Below are positions 40,556 through 49,550 of a DNA stretch of 64,000 nt, one piece after another (within the stretch, counting starts at the first letter, position 1; the number at the start of each line of letters is the position of its first letter). Under the pieces are notes generated by a model that was not told the DNA's origin, did not search any database, and saw nothing but the letters and a program-made list of their open reading frames with translations. Location of the stretch: the NCBI GenBank assembly GCA_030653385.1, contig JAURZM010000032.1, positions 1 to 64,000 of the forward strand, given 5' to 3'. A program made the position numbers and the translations under genes. The stretch is from Rubrivivax sp. GTDB lineage: Bacteria > Pseudomonadota > Gammaproteobacteria > Burkholderiales > Burkholderiaceae_C.

Positions 40556-43066
40556 ATGACCCTGAGCCCGCAGCCGCCGCAGAGCCCTGATGAACCGCCG
40601 ACCCCGGCCGTGACGAACTCCGCCGAAGCCTGGTTCGCTGGCCGCAGCTGGCAGCCGCATGCCTTCCAGCGCGAGGTCTGGGCCGCGATGGCTGCGGGCC
40701 AAAGCGGCCTGCTGCACGCCACCACCGGCAGCGGCAAGACACTGGCGGTGTGGTTGGGTGCCTTGTCGCGGGCGCGGCCAGGGCCGGGCTTGCAGGTGCT
40801 GTGGCTCACGCCGATGCGTGCGTTGGCGGCCGACACCACCAAGGCGCTGCAGGAACCGCTGCCGGCTTTTGGCCAACAGGCGTCGGGCTGGGCCGTGGGC
40901 CAGCGCACCGGGGACACGCCCAGCGCCGAACGGGCCCGGCAGGACCGACGCCTGCCCGCAGCGCTGGTCACCACCCCCGAGTCGCTGAGCCTGATGCTGA
41001 CACGTGAACAGGCACGGGCCGAACTGGGCACCGTGCACACCGTCATCGTCGACGAATGGCATGAACTGATCGGCAGCAAACGCGGTGTGCAGGTGCAACT
41101 GGCGCTGGCGCGGCTGCGGCGCTGGAACCCGGGTCTGGTGGTGTGGGGCCTGAGCGCCACCATCGGCAATCTGCAGGAAGCCATGGCCACGCTGCTGGGC
41201 CACGAAGCGGGCACGCTGGTTCAGGGCCGCAGCGACAAGCAGTTGATCATCGACACGCTGCTGCCACCCGATCCGGGCCGTTTCAGCTGGGGCGGCCACC
41301 TGGGCAAGCAGATGCTGCAGCCGGTGGTGGACGAGATTGCGAAGGGCAGCACCACGCTGGTCTTCACCAACACCCGCAGCCAGGCCGAGATCTGGTACCA
41401 GCTGCTGCTGCAGGCACGGCCCGACTGGGCTGGTGTGGTGGCGCTGCACCACGGCTCGCTGGACCGCGCGGTGCGTGAATGGGTCGAAAACGGGCTGAAA
41501 CAAGGCACGCTGCTGGCGGTGGTGGCCACGTCCAGCCTCGACCTGGGCGTGGACTTCCTGCCCGTCGAACGGGTGCTGCAGATCGGCAGCGCCAAGGGCG
41601 TGGCGCGGTTGCTTCAACGTGCCGGCCGCAGCGGCCACGCGCCGGGGCGGGTCAGCCGCGTCACGCTGGTGCCGACGAATACGCTGGAACTGGTGGAAGC
41701 GGCCGCCGCGCGCCGTGCCGCGCTGGCGGGGCAGGTGGAGTCGCGTGTGTCGCCAGACCAACCGCTGGACGTGCTGGTGCAGCACCTGGTCACGGTGGCC
41801 TTGGGCGGGGGGTTCGAGGCCGATGCGCTGTTCGACGAGGTGCGCAGCGCACACGCCTACCGCGCGCTCACCCGCGACAGTTTCGACTGGGCGCTGGCCT
41901 TCGTCGAGCGTGGTGGCGACAGCCTGACCGCCTACCCGGAATACCACCGCGTCAAGCTGCAGGACGGCCTGTGGCGTGTGCCCGACCGTGGCATCGCACG
42001 CCGCCACCGTTTGCAGGTGGGCACCATCGTCAGCGACGCCAGCATTGCGGTGAAGTGGGTCAGCGGCGGCACCATCGGCCATGTCGAAGAAGGTTTCATC
42101 GCACGCCTGAACAAGGGCGACTGCTTCGTGTTTGCCGGCCGGGTGCTGGAGTTTGTGCGTGTGCACGAGATGAGCGCCCAGGTGCGGCTGGCGCGCAAGA
42201 ACAAGGGCGTGGTGCCGGCCTGGGCCGGCAGCAAGATGCCGCTGTCCAGCGAGCTGGACGACGCCGTGCTGGTCCTGCTGGACGAGATGGCGCAGGGCCA
42301 GGCCCAGGCCGCAACCGAACCCGAGATGCGGGCCGCTGCCCCGATGCTGCAAGCCCAGGCGCGGCTGTCGCAGTTGCCGCGCCTGGGTTCGCTGCTGGTC
42401 GAAGAGCTGCACACCCGCGAGGGCCACCACCTCTTCATCTACCCCTTTGCCGGGCGCAATGTGCACATCGGCCTGGCGCAACTGCTGGCCTGGCGGCTGG
42501 CGCAGGACGCGCCCAACACCTTTTCGCTCAGCGTCAATGACTACGGTCTGGAGATCCTGGCCGCCACCGACCTGGGCCCCGGCGCCTTGCAGCGCGAGGG
42601 CCTGTTCGATACGCAGCGGCTGCTGGCGGACGTGATGGCGAGCCTGAATTCAGGCCAGCTTGCGCAGCGGCGCTTCCGCGAGATTGCCAGGGTGGCCGGC
42701 CTGGTGTTCGGTGGCTACCCGGGCGCGCCCAAGAGCCTGCGCCAGCTGCAGGCCAGCAGCAGCCTGTTCTACGAAGTTTTTCGCCAGTACGACACCGGTA
42801 ACCGGCTGCTGGGCCAGGCCGAAGCCGAGGTGCTGTCGCAGGAACTGGAACTGCAGCGCCTGGCGCAGACGCTGCAAGGCCTGGCCGTGCGCCCGCAGCA
42901 GGGGGTGCAGTTGTCTGCGCCCAGCCCCTTTGCGCTGCCGCTGATGGTGGAGCGCCTGCGTGAAAGTCTCAGCACCGAAAAGTTGAAGGACCGGCTCGAG
43001 CGCCTGCTGGCGCAGTCCGAGGCCGCCCTGGCGAAACCGGCACGGCGCTCAAGGGTCGGACCCTGA
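40556..43066 (+). CDS. Ligase-associated DEXH-box DNA helicase (Lhr-like)
   Basis: An 836-residue superfamily-2 helicase. Motif I is HATTGSGKT (near 55-63), motif II VDEWHEL, motif III GLSATIG, and the motif VI region [12 protein letters not shown]-terminal DUF4976/Lhr-like domain follows. It matches the helicase of the bacterial cassette that couples an ATP-dependent ligase, an exonuclease-like protein and a phosphoesterase in DNA repair, but none of those partners is in the window. ATG at 40556; GTG at 40553 precedes it. It is divergent from the Bug receptor. Confidence 0.88.
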   Translation: MTLSPQPPQSPDEPPTPAVTNSAEAWFAGRSWQPHAFQREVWAAMAAGQSGLLHATTGSGKTLAVWLGALSRARPGPGLQVLWLTPMRALAADTTKALQEPLPAFGQQASGWAVGQRTGDTPSAERARQDRRLPAALVTTPESLSLMLTREQARAELGTVHTVIVDEWHELIGSKRGVQVQLALARLRRWNPGLVVWGLSATIGNLQEAMATLLGHEAGTLVQGRSDKQLIIDTLLPPDPGRFSWGGHLGKQMLQPVVDEIAKGSTTLVFTNTRSQAEIWYQLLLQARPDWAGVVALHHGSLDRAVREWVENGLKQGTLLAVVATSSLDLGVDFLPVERVLQIGSAKGVARLLQRAGRSGHAPGRVSRVTLVPTNTLELVEAAAARRAALAGQVESRVSPDQPLDVLVQHLVTVALGGGFEADALFDEVRSAHAYRALTRDSFDWALAFVERGGDSLTAYPEYHRVKLQDGLWRVPDRGIARRHRLQVGTIVSDASIAVKWVSGGTIGHVEEGFIARLNKGDCFVFAGRVLEFVRVHEMSAQVRLARKNKGVVPAWAGSKMPLSSELDDAVLVLLDEMAQGQAQAATEPEMRAAAPMLQAQARLSQLPRLGSLLVEELHTREGHHLFIYPFAGRNVHIGLAQLLAWRLAQDAPNTFSLSVNDYGLEILAATDLGPGALQREGLFDTQRLLADVMASLNSGQLAQRRFREIARVAGLVFGGYPGAPKSLRQLQASSSLFYEVFRQYDTGNRLLGQAEAEVLSQELELQRLAQTLQGLAVRPQQGVQLSAPSPFALPLMVERLRESLSTEKLKDRLERLLAQSEAALAKPARRSRVGP

Positions 43067-43176
43067 ATGCCTTCGCAGCGGGTGTTTGTCCTACCGCCAG
43101 AGGGCCATCGCACCGATTGGCCCGCTGGCCTTGTCACTGCAAAGTCGGGTCCTTCTCTGACCCCAAAGGCATTCCC

Positions 43177-43584
43177 ATGAAGACCACAAACCTGCTGATT
43201 TGCGCCCTGGCCCTGACCACCCTGGCTTGGACCGGTGCACAAGCGCAGAACACCCGTGCCGAAGTCAAGGCCGAAACACGCGCCGGCGCTGCCAGCCAGG
43301 CCAAGGGCGAGTTGAGCACGCCAAACCAGGACAAGGGTTCAGCACCGAAGCCGTCGGTCGAGAGCCGCGACGCGGTGAAGTCCGAAGCCAAGGCCGCCCG
43401 CAAGGACGGCAAGCTTGTCGATGGCCAGCGCAGCCCTGCCAACCAGGCGAAGGGTCCGGCGCCCCGCATGCCTTCTGACACCACCCGCGCAGCCGTGAAG
43501 GCCGAAGCCGCAGCGTCGGGCGGTGCCACGTCACAGGGTGACCGCACGAAGCTGGACATGAGCAAGGGCGTCACCAAGCCGTGA
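43177..43584 (+). CDS. Small secreted protein with internal repeats
   Basis: A 135-residue protein with a signal peptide (MKTTNLLICALALTTLAWTG ... AQA). The mature part has three related segments, each with a [ST]R-x-x-VK-x-E-x-x-A core (TRAEVKAET, SRDAVKSEA, TRAAVKAEA) and intervening NQ-x-KG (NQDKG, NQAKG). It is Lys/Ala rich and probably disordered or helical in the periplasm. Some betaproteobacterial DUF4148-like proteins look similar. The function is unknown. Confidence 0.8.
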   Translation: MKTTNLLICALALTTLAWTGAQAQNTRAEVKAETRAGAASQAKGELSTPNQDKGSAPKPSVESRDAVKSEAKAARKDGKLVDGQRSPANQAKGPAPRMPSDTTRAAVKAEAAASGGATSQGDRTKLDMSKGVTKP

Positions 43585-43677
43585 TCCACTGATACAGCTT
43601 GCCCCCGCCCCTAGGGGCATCGGGTAGGCACTTTCACCCTCAGGCAAGGCATCATGCCGGGCGTGGGGGTGAACGTG

Positions 43678-44385
43678 ATGAAATGGATCCGACTGGCGCT
43701 GTGCGCCTGCGCCTGCTTGGCCAGTGCAATGGCGCAAGCCGCGCCGCCGCGCTCGGTGCAGGGCCTCGTCACGCAGGTCAGCGACGGCGACAGCCTGTGG
43801 CTCTCGCCGCCAGGCAAGCCCGCCATCGAGGTGCGGCTGCGTGACATCGATGCGCCCGAGTCCTGCCAGGCTTGGGGCGAAGAAGCGCGCAAGGCTTTGT
43901 CCGACCTGGTGCTGAACAAGGTGGTCACGCTGCAGATCAGCGGCCGCGACAGTTTTGGCCGCACCGTGGGGGCCTTGATGGTCGACGACCTGAACGTGGG
44001 CCGCCACCTGGTGGAAAACGGTCACGCCTGGAGCATCCGCACCCGCTGGGACCAGGGGCCGCTGGTGAAGCAGGAAAAGATGGCGCGTGCACTGTCGCGC
44101 GGCTTGCATGGGTCGCCGGGTGCCGTGCAGCCGCGCGACTTCCGGCGCACGCACGGCCCATGCAGGGCGGGCCAGTCAGCGCCAGGTGCAGCCAGCCAAG
44201 GCCTGCAGAAGGTGTCGTCATCCGCCGCATCACCCGCCCCTGTGGCCTTCCGATGCGACGGCCGCCTGCATTGTTCGCAGATGACGTCCTGCGCCGAGGC
44301 CAAGCTGTTCCTGGCCCACTGCCCGGGCGTCAAGATGGACGGCGACCGCGACGGCATTCCCTGCGAAGACCAGCACTGCCGTTGA
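43678..44385 (+). CDS. Secreted thermonuclease with Excalibur domain
   Basis: A 235-residue secreted nuclease. The signal peptide (about 1-22) is followed by a staphylococcal-nuclease domain (VTQVSDGDSLWLS, VRLRDIDAPESCQAWG, then GRTVGALMV and LVENGHAW) and, after a Ser/Ala linker, an Excalibur calcium-binding domain (CDGRLHCSQMTSC ... MDGDRDGIPCEDQHC). It degrades extracellular or periplasmic nucleic acid with Ca2+. ATG at 43678; GTG at 43675 is adjacent. Confidence 0.93.
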   Translation: MKWIRLALCACACLASAMAQAAPPRSVQGLVTQVSDGDSLWLSPPGKPAIEVRLRDIDAPESCQAWGEEARKALSDLVLNKVVTLQISGRDSFGRTVGALMVDDLNVGRHLVENGHAWSIRTRWDQGPLVKQEKMARALSRGLHGSPGAVQPRDFRRTHGPCRAGQSAPGAASQGLQKVSSSAASPAPVAFRCDGRLHCSQMTSCAEAKLFLAHCPGVKMDGDRDGIPCEDQHCR

Positions 44386-44439
44386 CGCGGCCACTGACGC
44401 GGCCGCCCACCGGCCAAGGCGGCAACGGCTTGTGCAGAC

Positions 44440-46098
44440 CTACTTGATGCGCACCCAGCGCAACTCGATCTGGTCGTTTGGCCACTGCACCACCTGCACT
44501 TTCTTGGCCATGGCCCAGCTCAGCGTGCGCCGGTACAGCGGCACGTAGGGCAACTCGTCGCCCACCATGCGCAACACGGTGGTCACCATGGCGCGGCGGC
44601 GGGTCAGGTTGGGTTCGGTGCGGATGTTGTCGATCAGCGTGTCCAGCTGCGGGTTGCTGTAGCGGCCGGCGTTGAAGGTGCCCATCCCACTTTTGTCGAA
44701 GGTGCGGAACAGGCCGTTGAGCGAATTCCAGGCGTCCGGGCTGGCGGTCCAGCCGTATTCGATGAAACTGGCCGTGCCCTGGCTCAGCTTGGGGAAAAAC
44801 TGGTTGCTGGGGCTGCTGCGCAGCGTGGTGCGGATGCCCACCTGCGTGAGCATGGCCGCCACCGCCTGGCAGACGTTTTCCCGCCAGGCCACGTTCACGC
44901 AATCGAGCGTGATGCTGAAGCCGTTGGGGTAGCCGGCCTCGCCCAGCAGCAGGCGTGAACGGGCCGGGTCATAGGGCAGGCGGCGGTCCAGTTCGGCCGG
45001 TGAACCGTCCACCAGCGGGCTCAGGAAAGCGCCAGTGGGCACGGCCTGGCCACGCAGCACCTTGTCGATGATCAGCGGCACGTTGATGGCGTGGTAGACC
45101 GCCTTGCGCACCCGCAGGTCCTTGAAGGGGTTGCGGCCCTTGACGTCGCTGTCCTGCAGCTCTTCGCGCGCCAAGTCGAAGGTCAGGTACTGCTGGCCGA
45201 TGTCGGGCATCTGCTGCAAGGTCAGACGCGAATCGGCTTTGAGGCGGTTGATGTCCTGGTAGGGCGGGTCCATCACCAGGTCGACCTCACCGCTGGCCAG
45301 CGCCGCCAGGCGCGTGGCGTCGGACTTCACGGTGACGAAGTTCACACGCTGCAGGTTGCCGCTGCGTTTGTCGGCCCAGCCCCACCACGCCGCATGGCGC
45401 GTGAGCATCGTGCGCACATCGGGATCATAACGTTCCAGTTTCATGGGCCCGGTGCCGTTGGCATTGCGCACGGCAAAGGTTTCCTGCTTGCCGTTGAAGT
45501 CTTGCGCACGAGTGACGCCGTGTTTTTCGCTCCAGGCCTTGTTCATGACCGCGATGTACTGCAGCTTCTCGGGCAGCACCGCGTCGGGTGCCTCGAGCTG
45601 GATCTCGATCATCAGCGGGTCGAGCTTGCGCACCGCGCTCACACCCTTCAACTGGAAGGCACGCTGCGAAGGCGGGGCCATCGCACGTTCCAGCGAAAAC
45701 ACAGCGTCGTCGGCGGTGAAGGGGCTGCCGTCGTGGAAGGTGACACCCGGGCGCAGGCGCAGGCGCCACACGGTGGGTGAAGTCATCAGCCACGACACCG
45801 CCAGTGCCGGTTCCAGATTGAACTGCTCGTCGCGGCCGAGCAGCGATTCATACACCTGGAAGGCCACACGCGAGTGGTACAGCAGCGCCACCGCATGCGG
45901 GTCCATGGTCTGCGGGTCGAATGCGGTGGCCACCCGCAGCGGCGGCACTGTCGGCAACTGCGTTGTGCCGGGGGCTTGAGCCTGGGCGGCGGTTGACAGG
46001 GCCCAAGCAGCGCACAGGCTCAGGCACAACGATGCGGCGCGCAGCGCCAGGGCAGGGGCTTTCAACGTCAGGTCCGGTGTTTCAGGTGTGGAGAACAT
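44440..46098 (-). CDS. Peptide ABC-transporter substrate-binding protein (family 5)
   Basis: A 552-residue extracytoplasmic solute-binding protein of the OppA/DppA class. After a signal peptide (about 1-43) come FDPQTMDPHAVALLYHSRVA, the WRLRLRPGVTFHDGSPFTADD signature, and the C-terminal YGWTASPDAWNSL region. Ligands are peptides, nickel or other small compounds. No permease or ATPase gene adjoins it. ATG at 46098 gives a good signal peptide; the frame extends to 46149, but a palindrome sits immediately upstream of 46098. Confidence 0.9.
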   Translation of the reverse strand: MFSTPETPDLTLKAPALALRAASLCLSLCAAWALSTAAQAQAPGTTQLPTVPPLRVATAFDPQTMDPHAVALLYHSRVAFQVYESLLGRDEQFNLEPALAVSWLMTSPTVWRLRLRPGVTFHDGSPFTADDAVFSLERAMAPPSQRAFQLKGVSAVRKLDPLMIEIQLEAPDAVLPEKLQYIAVMNKAWSEKHGVTRAQDFNGKQETFAVRNANGTGPMKLERYDPDVRTMLTRHAAWWGWADKRSGNLQRVNFVTVKSDATRLAALASGEVDLVMDPPYQDINRLKADSRLTLQQMPDIGQQYLTFDLAREELQDSDVKGRNPFKDLRVRKAVYHAINVPLIIDKVLRGQAVPTGAFLSPLVDGSPAELDRRLPYDPARSRLLLGEAGYPNGFSITLDCVNVAWRENVCQAVAAMLTQVGIRTTLRSSPSNQFFPKLSQGTASFIEYGWTASPDAWNSLNGLFRTFDKSGMGTFNAGRYSNPQLDTLIDNIRTEPNLTRRRAMVTTVLRMVGDELPYVPLYRRTLSWAMAKKVQVVQWPNDQIELRWVRIK

Positions 46099-46101
46099 TG
46101 T

Positions 46102-46118
46102 CACCAACATTGTTGGTG
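46102..46118. promoter_or_regulatory. Palindromic site upstream of peptide-binding gene
   Basis: CACCAACA-T-TGTTGGTG is a perfect 8+1+8 palindrome ending four bases before the proposed start codon; AACATTGT also occurs twice as a direct repeat (46095-46102 and 46107-46114). It could be an operator for a regulator encoded elsewhere, overlapping the ribosome-binding region. If translation begins further upstream it would instead lie in the coding sequence. Confidence 0.5.
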
Positions 46119-46216
46119 TCATGCCCTTCGACAAGCCCAGGCAAACCACTAAGCAGCACCCCTAGAAACGCGCTGGCCGTGGGCTTCTGCTCGACCGAGG
46201 TGCGTCGCTGCTGCTT

Positions 46217-47032
46217 TCAGGTGCGTACGCCACGTGCCTGCCGAGCCGCCTGCAGGAAGTCTTGCAGGATGGGTGCATCGTCCAGCGTCACCGGGTCGCC
46301 GGGGCGGTGGAACTCGGGATGCCACTGCACACCGGCGACAAAACCCGGGCCGGGCCGGCGGATGGCTTCGATCATGCCGTCGTCGGGGCAGCGGGCTTCG
46401 ATCACGAAGCCGGGTGCCAGGTCCTTGATGCCCTGGTGGTGGATGCTGTTGGTGGTGGCCCAGGGCTGGTCGGGGAAGAGGCCTGCCAGGTGTGTGCCGG
46501 GCACGAAGTGAATGCGGTGGAAGTGCTGCTCGTACTTGCCCAACTGCCGGTGGTCCAGCGCACCGGGGTGTTGCGTCTGGATGTCCTGGAACAAGGTGCC
46601 GCCGAAAGTGACGTTCAGCAACTGCAGACCGCGGCAGATGCCGAACACCGGTTTGCCGGCGGCGACAAAAGCGCGGATGAGTTCCATCTCGTAAAGGTCG
46701 CGCACGCGGTCGCCCTGCCAGTCGGCGTGCATCGGCTCTTCGCCGTAGTGCTGGGGCGCCACGTCGTTGCCACCCTGCAGCACCAGGCCGTCCAGTGCCT
46801 GGGCGTAGTGCGACAGGTCGAGGTCGCTGCGCAGCACGATGCTGCTGCTGTCCACCGCCGGCACCATCACGGCCATGGCGCCGCCCGACAGCACCCAGTG
46901 TGCGGCCGACTGTTCCAGGTAGTGCAGCGTCTTGGTCCAGACGCCGGGCAGCTCAACCCCGGCCGAGCCGGGTGTGTAGATGCGGGCCGACAGGCCGATC
47001 AGCAGCGGAGCCTCCGCGGATTTCGCGTGCAT
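46217..47032 (-). CDS. Gamma-glutamyl-GABA hydrolase-like class I amidotransferase (PuuD type)
   Basis: A 271-residue peptidase C26 protein: nucleophile Cys133 in FGICRGLQLLN and His/Glu in VQWHPEFH. PuuD hydrolyses gamma-glutamyl-GABA in putrescine breakdown; related enzymes act on other gamma-glutamyl compounds. No other puu genes are present, so the substrate is open. ATG at 47032; GTG at 47044 is an alternative. It lies upstream of the peptide-binding gene on the same strand and 32 bases after the FHA membrane gene. Confidence 0.9.
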   Translation of the reverse strand: MHAKSAEAPLLIGLSARIYTPGSAGVELPGVWTKTLHYLEQSAAHWVLSGGAMAVMVPAVDSSSIVLRSDLDLSHYAQALDGLVLQGGNDVAPQHYGEEPMHADWQGDRVRDLYEMELIRAFVAAGKPVFGICRGLQLLNVTFGGTLFQDIQTQHPGALDHRQLGKYEQHFHRIHFVPGTHLAGLFPDQPWATTNSIHHQGIKDLAPGFVIEARCPDDGMIEAIRRPGPGFVAGVQWHPEFHRPGDPVTLDDAPILQDFLQAARQARGVRT

Positions 47033-47064
47033 GTTTCTGTTCACCGCCTGTCTGGTTGTGCCGC

Positions 47065-48099
47065 CTACTCGCTGGGGCCTTCGCCCTCGGGCGGTTCGTC
47101 CTCACGCGCCTTCTTGACCCGTGCCGCCAGGCGTTCGGCCAGCGGTGCCAGTTCCTGAACCATCTGCGGCGCGCTCACGGTCTGCGCCAGGTTCAAGGCC
47201 GGCAAGGGCAATGTGCTCATGTAGGGCGGGCGGCTGTAGCGGTCGGTGGCTCGTTGTGTCACGGTCAGCGAGATCGCGCTGCCCACCAGGGCAGCCATCA
47301 CCAGCACCGTGCTGACGGCGCGGCTGCTTTGCGGCAGCACCTGCGCCAGGTGGGCACGCAGCATCAGCAGGGCCAGCAGCAACTGCAACGGGCCCACCAG
47401 ACGCCACAACCAGGACCAGCCCAGCGACGCGGCCAGTGGCGTCAACAGCAGGTCCATCACTTCGATCGTCAGCAACCAAGGCAGGGCGATGCGCAGATGG
47501 CCGACGAAGTCGAAGCGGTGCAGAAACAGCTTGGACGCCAGGGCCCACAGGCCGCACCAGCCGGCCAGCACCACGGGCAGTCCCACCACCATCGGCAACC
47601 AGGCGGCGGTGTCGGCGCCAGGGTCCAGCGACAGCCAGTGGTCCAGCAGCGCCAGCGCCATCAGTGCCAGGCCGGCCAGCAACGGACCGGCCAGGTGGGC
47701 CCGCGCCAGCGCGGGCAGCGCACGTTCGGGTGCCAGCTGTTCCTGAGGCAGCCGCAAGCGCAGCTTCACGCCGCCCAGTTGCAGCGTCGCGCCCTCCAGC
47801 GGCAATGCCACCTGGGCACCGGCCGGGTGGTGGGCCTTGCCGACGGCCACGCCGTTGATGCTGTCGCCCACCTGCAATTGCAGACGGCCGTCGGCACCGG
47901 GCTGCAGCGTGGCGTGATGGGCCGCGATGTGCGGGTCGTCCAGCACCACGTCGTTGTCCAGCGCGCGGCCCAGCGTCAGCGGCCAGCGGCGCACGCTGGC
48001 GCTGCGCCCCATGCGGCCGTCGCGCTCGAAGACTTCGATCAGCGCGAGGCGTTCTTGGCGACGGGGTCGTTCGGGTTCTTGTTCTGCGCCGGGTTCCAT
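47065..48099 (-). CDS. FHA-domain integral membrane protein
   Basis: A 344-residue protein with an N-terminal forkhead-associated domain (about 20-115; LTLGRALDNDVVLDDPHIAAHHATL) followed by about six hydrophobic helices (130-285) and a charged tail rich in Glu/Pro. The phosphopeptide-binding side would face the cytoplasm. Its start lies 61 bases inside the end of the secreted protease gene; no later start would preserve the FHA domain, so the overlap looks genuine. It probably works with the protease or signals Thr-phosphorylation status to the membrane. Confidence 0.82.
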   Translation of the reverse strand: MEPGAEQEPERPRRQERLALIEVFERDGRMGRSASVRRWPLTLGRALDNDVVLDDPHIAAHHATLQPGADGRLQLQVGDSINGVAVGKAHHPAGAQVALPLEGATLQLGGVKLRLRLPQEQLAPERALPALARAHLAGPLLAGLALMALALLDHWLSLDPGADTAAWLPMVVGLPVVLAGWCGLWALASKLFLHRFDFVGHLRIALPWLLTIEVMDLLLTPLAASLGWSWLWRLVGPLQLLLALLMLRAHLAQVLPQSSRAVSTVLVMAALVGSAISLTVTQRATDRYSRPPYMSTLPLPALNLAQTVSAPQMVQELAPLAERLAARVKKAREDEPPEGEGPSE

Positions 48100-49511
48100 G
48101 CAAAGCCGTCCAGGTAATGCTGTGCCAGCCGCTGCGCGCTGGCCAGGCTGATGCCGTGTGCGTCGAGCCGGCCCTGCACGCCGGTGGTCTTGCCGTCGAG
48201 CGTGGCCACCAGCACCATCATGTCGTGCAGGCCTTCGAGTTTTTTGTAGGCCCGCAGGCAGATCACGGCCCGCAATGGCAAGGTGGGGGCAGGTGCGATC
48301 TTGCTGCTGCCTTCACGCGCGGCCGAGGTGACGCTGCGCTCGACACACTGGCCGGCGGTGCGGAAGCGGTCGTCCTGGCCGACAAATTCGTTGCCGAAGC
48401 TGGCCGAGTAACGCTGCATGAAACGCAGCGTGCCGATGCGGCTGCCGTCGTAGGCCTCGTGGCGCACGGTGATGTAGCCGGTGAGCAGCGGGCCGCTGAC
48501 GAAGATGCGGCTGTCCATCTCGCAGTCCGAACGTTCGAACTGCAGCCCGCGTGTGGCCTGCGACGTGCCCTGGCCCCAGCAGCGCATCCACGTTTCCTGC
48601 GGCACCGGAATGCTGTACACCGGGTGGCCGGCGTGGCGCCAGGGCTGGGCGATGAAACGTTCGGCCAGGTTTGCTTCGTGCTGCATCAGCTGGCGTGTGA
48701 CTTCGGGCCAGGCCGGTTCGGTGACGGGTGCACCACCGCGGCCGCGTGCGATGAGCGCACGCACCGGGTCGGCCGGCACCAGGAAGCTGACCTGTTCACC
48801 GTCGCGCCGGGCCGCCACGTTGACGCCGACCAGCCGGCCGTGCTCGTCCAGCGCCGGGCCGCCGCTCATGCCACCGCTGAGCGAGCCGCCGAAAAACAAC
48901 GTCGGCAGGAAGCTGCGTTCGACGGGTCCGTTGTAGTTGCCTTCGGCCACCGCAAAACCCACGTCCAGCGGGTTGCCCATGCTGAAGATGCGTGCGCCAC
49001 GCGGCAGCGGGTCGTTCTGCGGCCGCAGTTCCACCGCGCCGCGGCCGGCCAGCGGTGTGGCGTCCACGGGCTTGAGCAAGGCCAGGTCGTGCACCACGTC
49101 GAAGGCCAGCAGTTGCAGCGCGCCTTGTTTGCCGTCCACCGTGGCGTAAACCAGCCGGTGGCGGTTGGGCTGCAGCGCAAACTGGCTGACGACGTGGTAG
49201 TTGGTGATGAGGTGCGCACCTTCGTCGATCAGGAAGCCCGAGCCCACCGAGGACTGGCTGTCCTGCGTTTTCAGCAGCGTGCGTACCTGCAGCAGGCGCG
49301 GCCGCGTGCGTTCATAGATGCGCTGGCCGGCGCCGGTGATCGTGGCCTCGGGTGCCGATGCGGCGGCAGCGGCCGGTGCCGGTTCGACGGCCGCCGCGGC
49401 GGGCGGTGAGGCAGCCTGCGCCGAGAGCGCCAGCGCTGCGCAGACAAGGCCAAACAGGGCTTGGGCAATCAGGGCACGGGGGATCAGGGAAAGGGCAGTC
49501 GGCACCGGCAT
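48039..49511 (-). CDS. Secreted trypsin-like serine protease (HtrA-like catalytic domain)
   Basis: A 490-residue exported protease. The signal peptide ends near 34, an Ala/Pro linker follows, and the chymotrypsin-fold domain carries His106 (TNYHVV), Asp142 (VHDLALL) and Ser216 (GGMSGGPA). No PDZ domain is visible. The C-terminal 230 residues, including Cys in MRCWGQG, RSDCEMDS and AGQCVERS, match nothing I know. ATG at 49511 has GAGG upstream. The 3' end overlaps the FHA membrane gene by 61 bases, so the two are coupled. Confidence 0.85.
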   Translation of the reverse strand: MPVPTALSLIPRALIAQALFGLVCAALALSAQAASPPAAAAVEPAPAAAAASAPEATITGAGQRIYERTRPRLLQVRTLLKTQDSQSSVGSGFLIDEGAHLITNYHVVSQFALQPNRHRLVYATVDGKQGALQLLAFDVVHDLALLKPVDATPLAGRGAVELRPQNDPLPRGARIFSMGNPLDVGFAVAEGNYNGPVERSFLPTLFFGGSLSGGMSGGPALDEHGRLVGVNVAARRDGEQVSFLVPADPVRALIARGRGGAPVTEPAWPEVTRQLMQHEANLAERFIAQPWRHAGHPVYSIPVPQETWMRCWGQGTSQATRGLQFERSDCEMDSRIFVSGPLLTGYITVRHEAYDGSRIGTLRFMQRYSASFGNEFVGQDDRFRTAGQCVERSVTSAAREGSSKIAPAPTLPLRAVICLRAYKKLEGLHDMMVLVATLDGKTTGVQGRLDAHGISLASAQRLAQHYLDGFAWNPAQNKNPNDPVAKNASR

Positions 49512-49550
49512 CACCTCATCTTAGTGCAGGGGGGTGCTAGTCTCGCGCCG

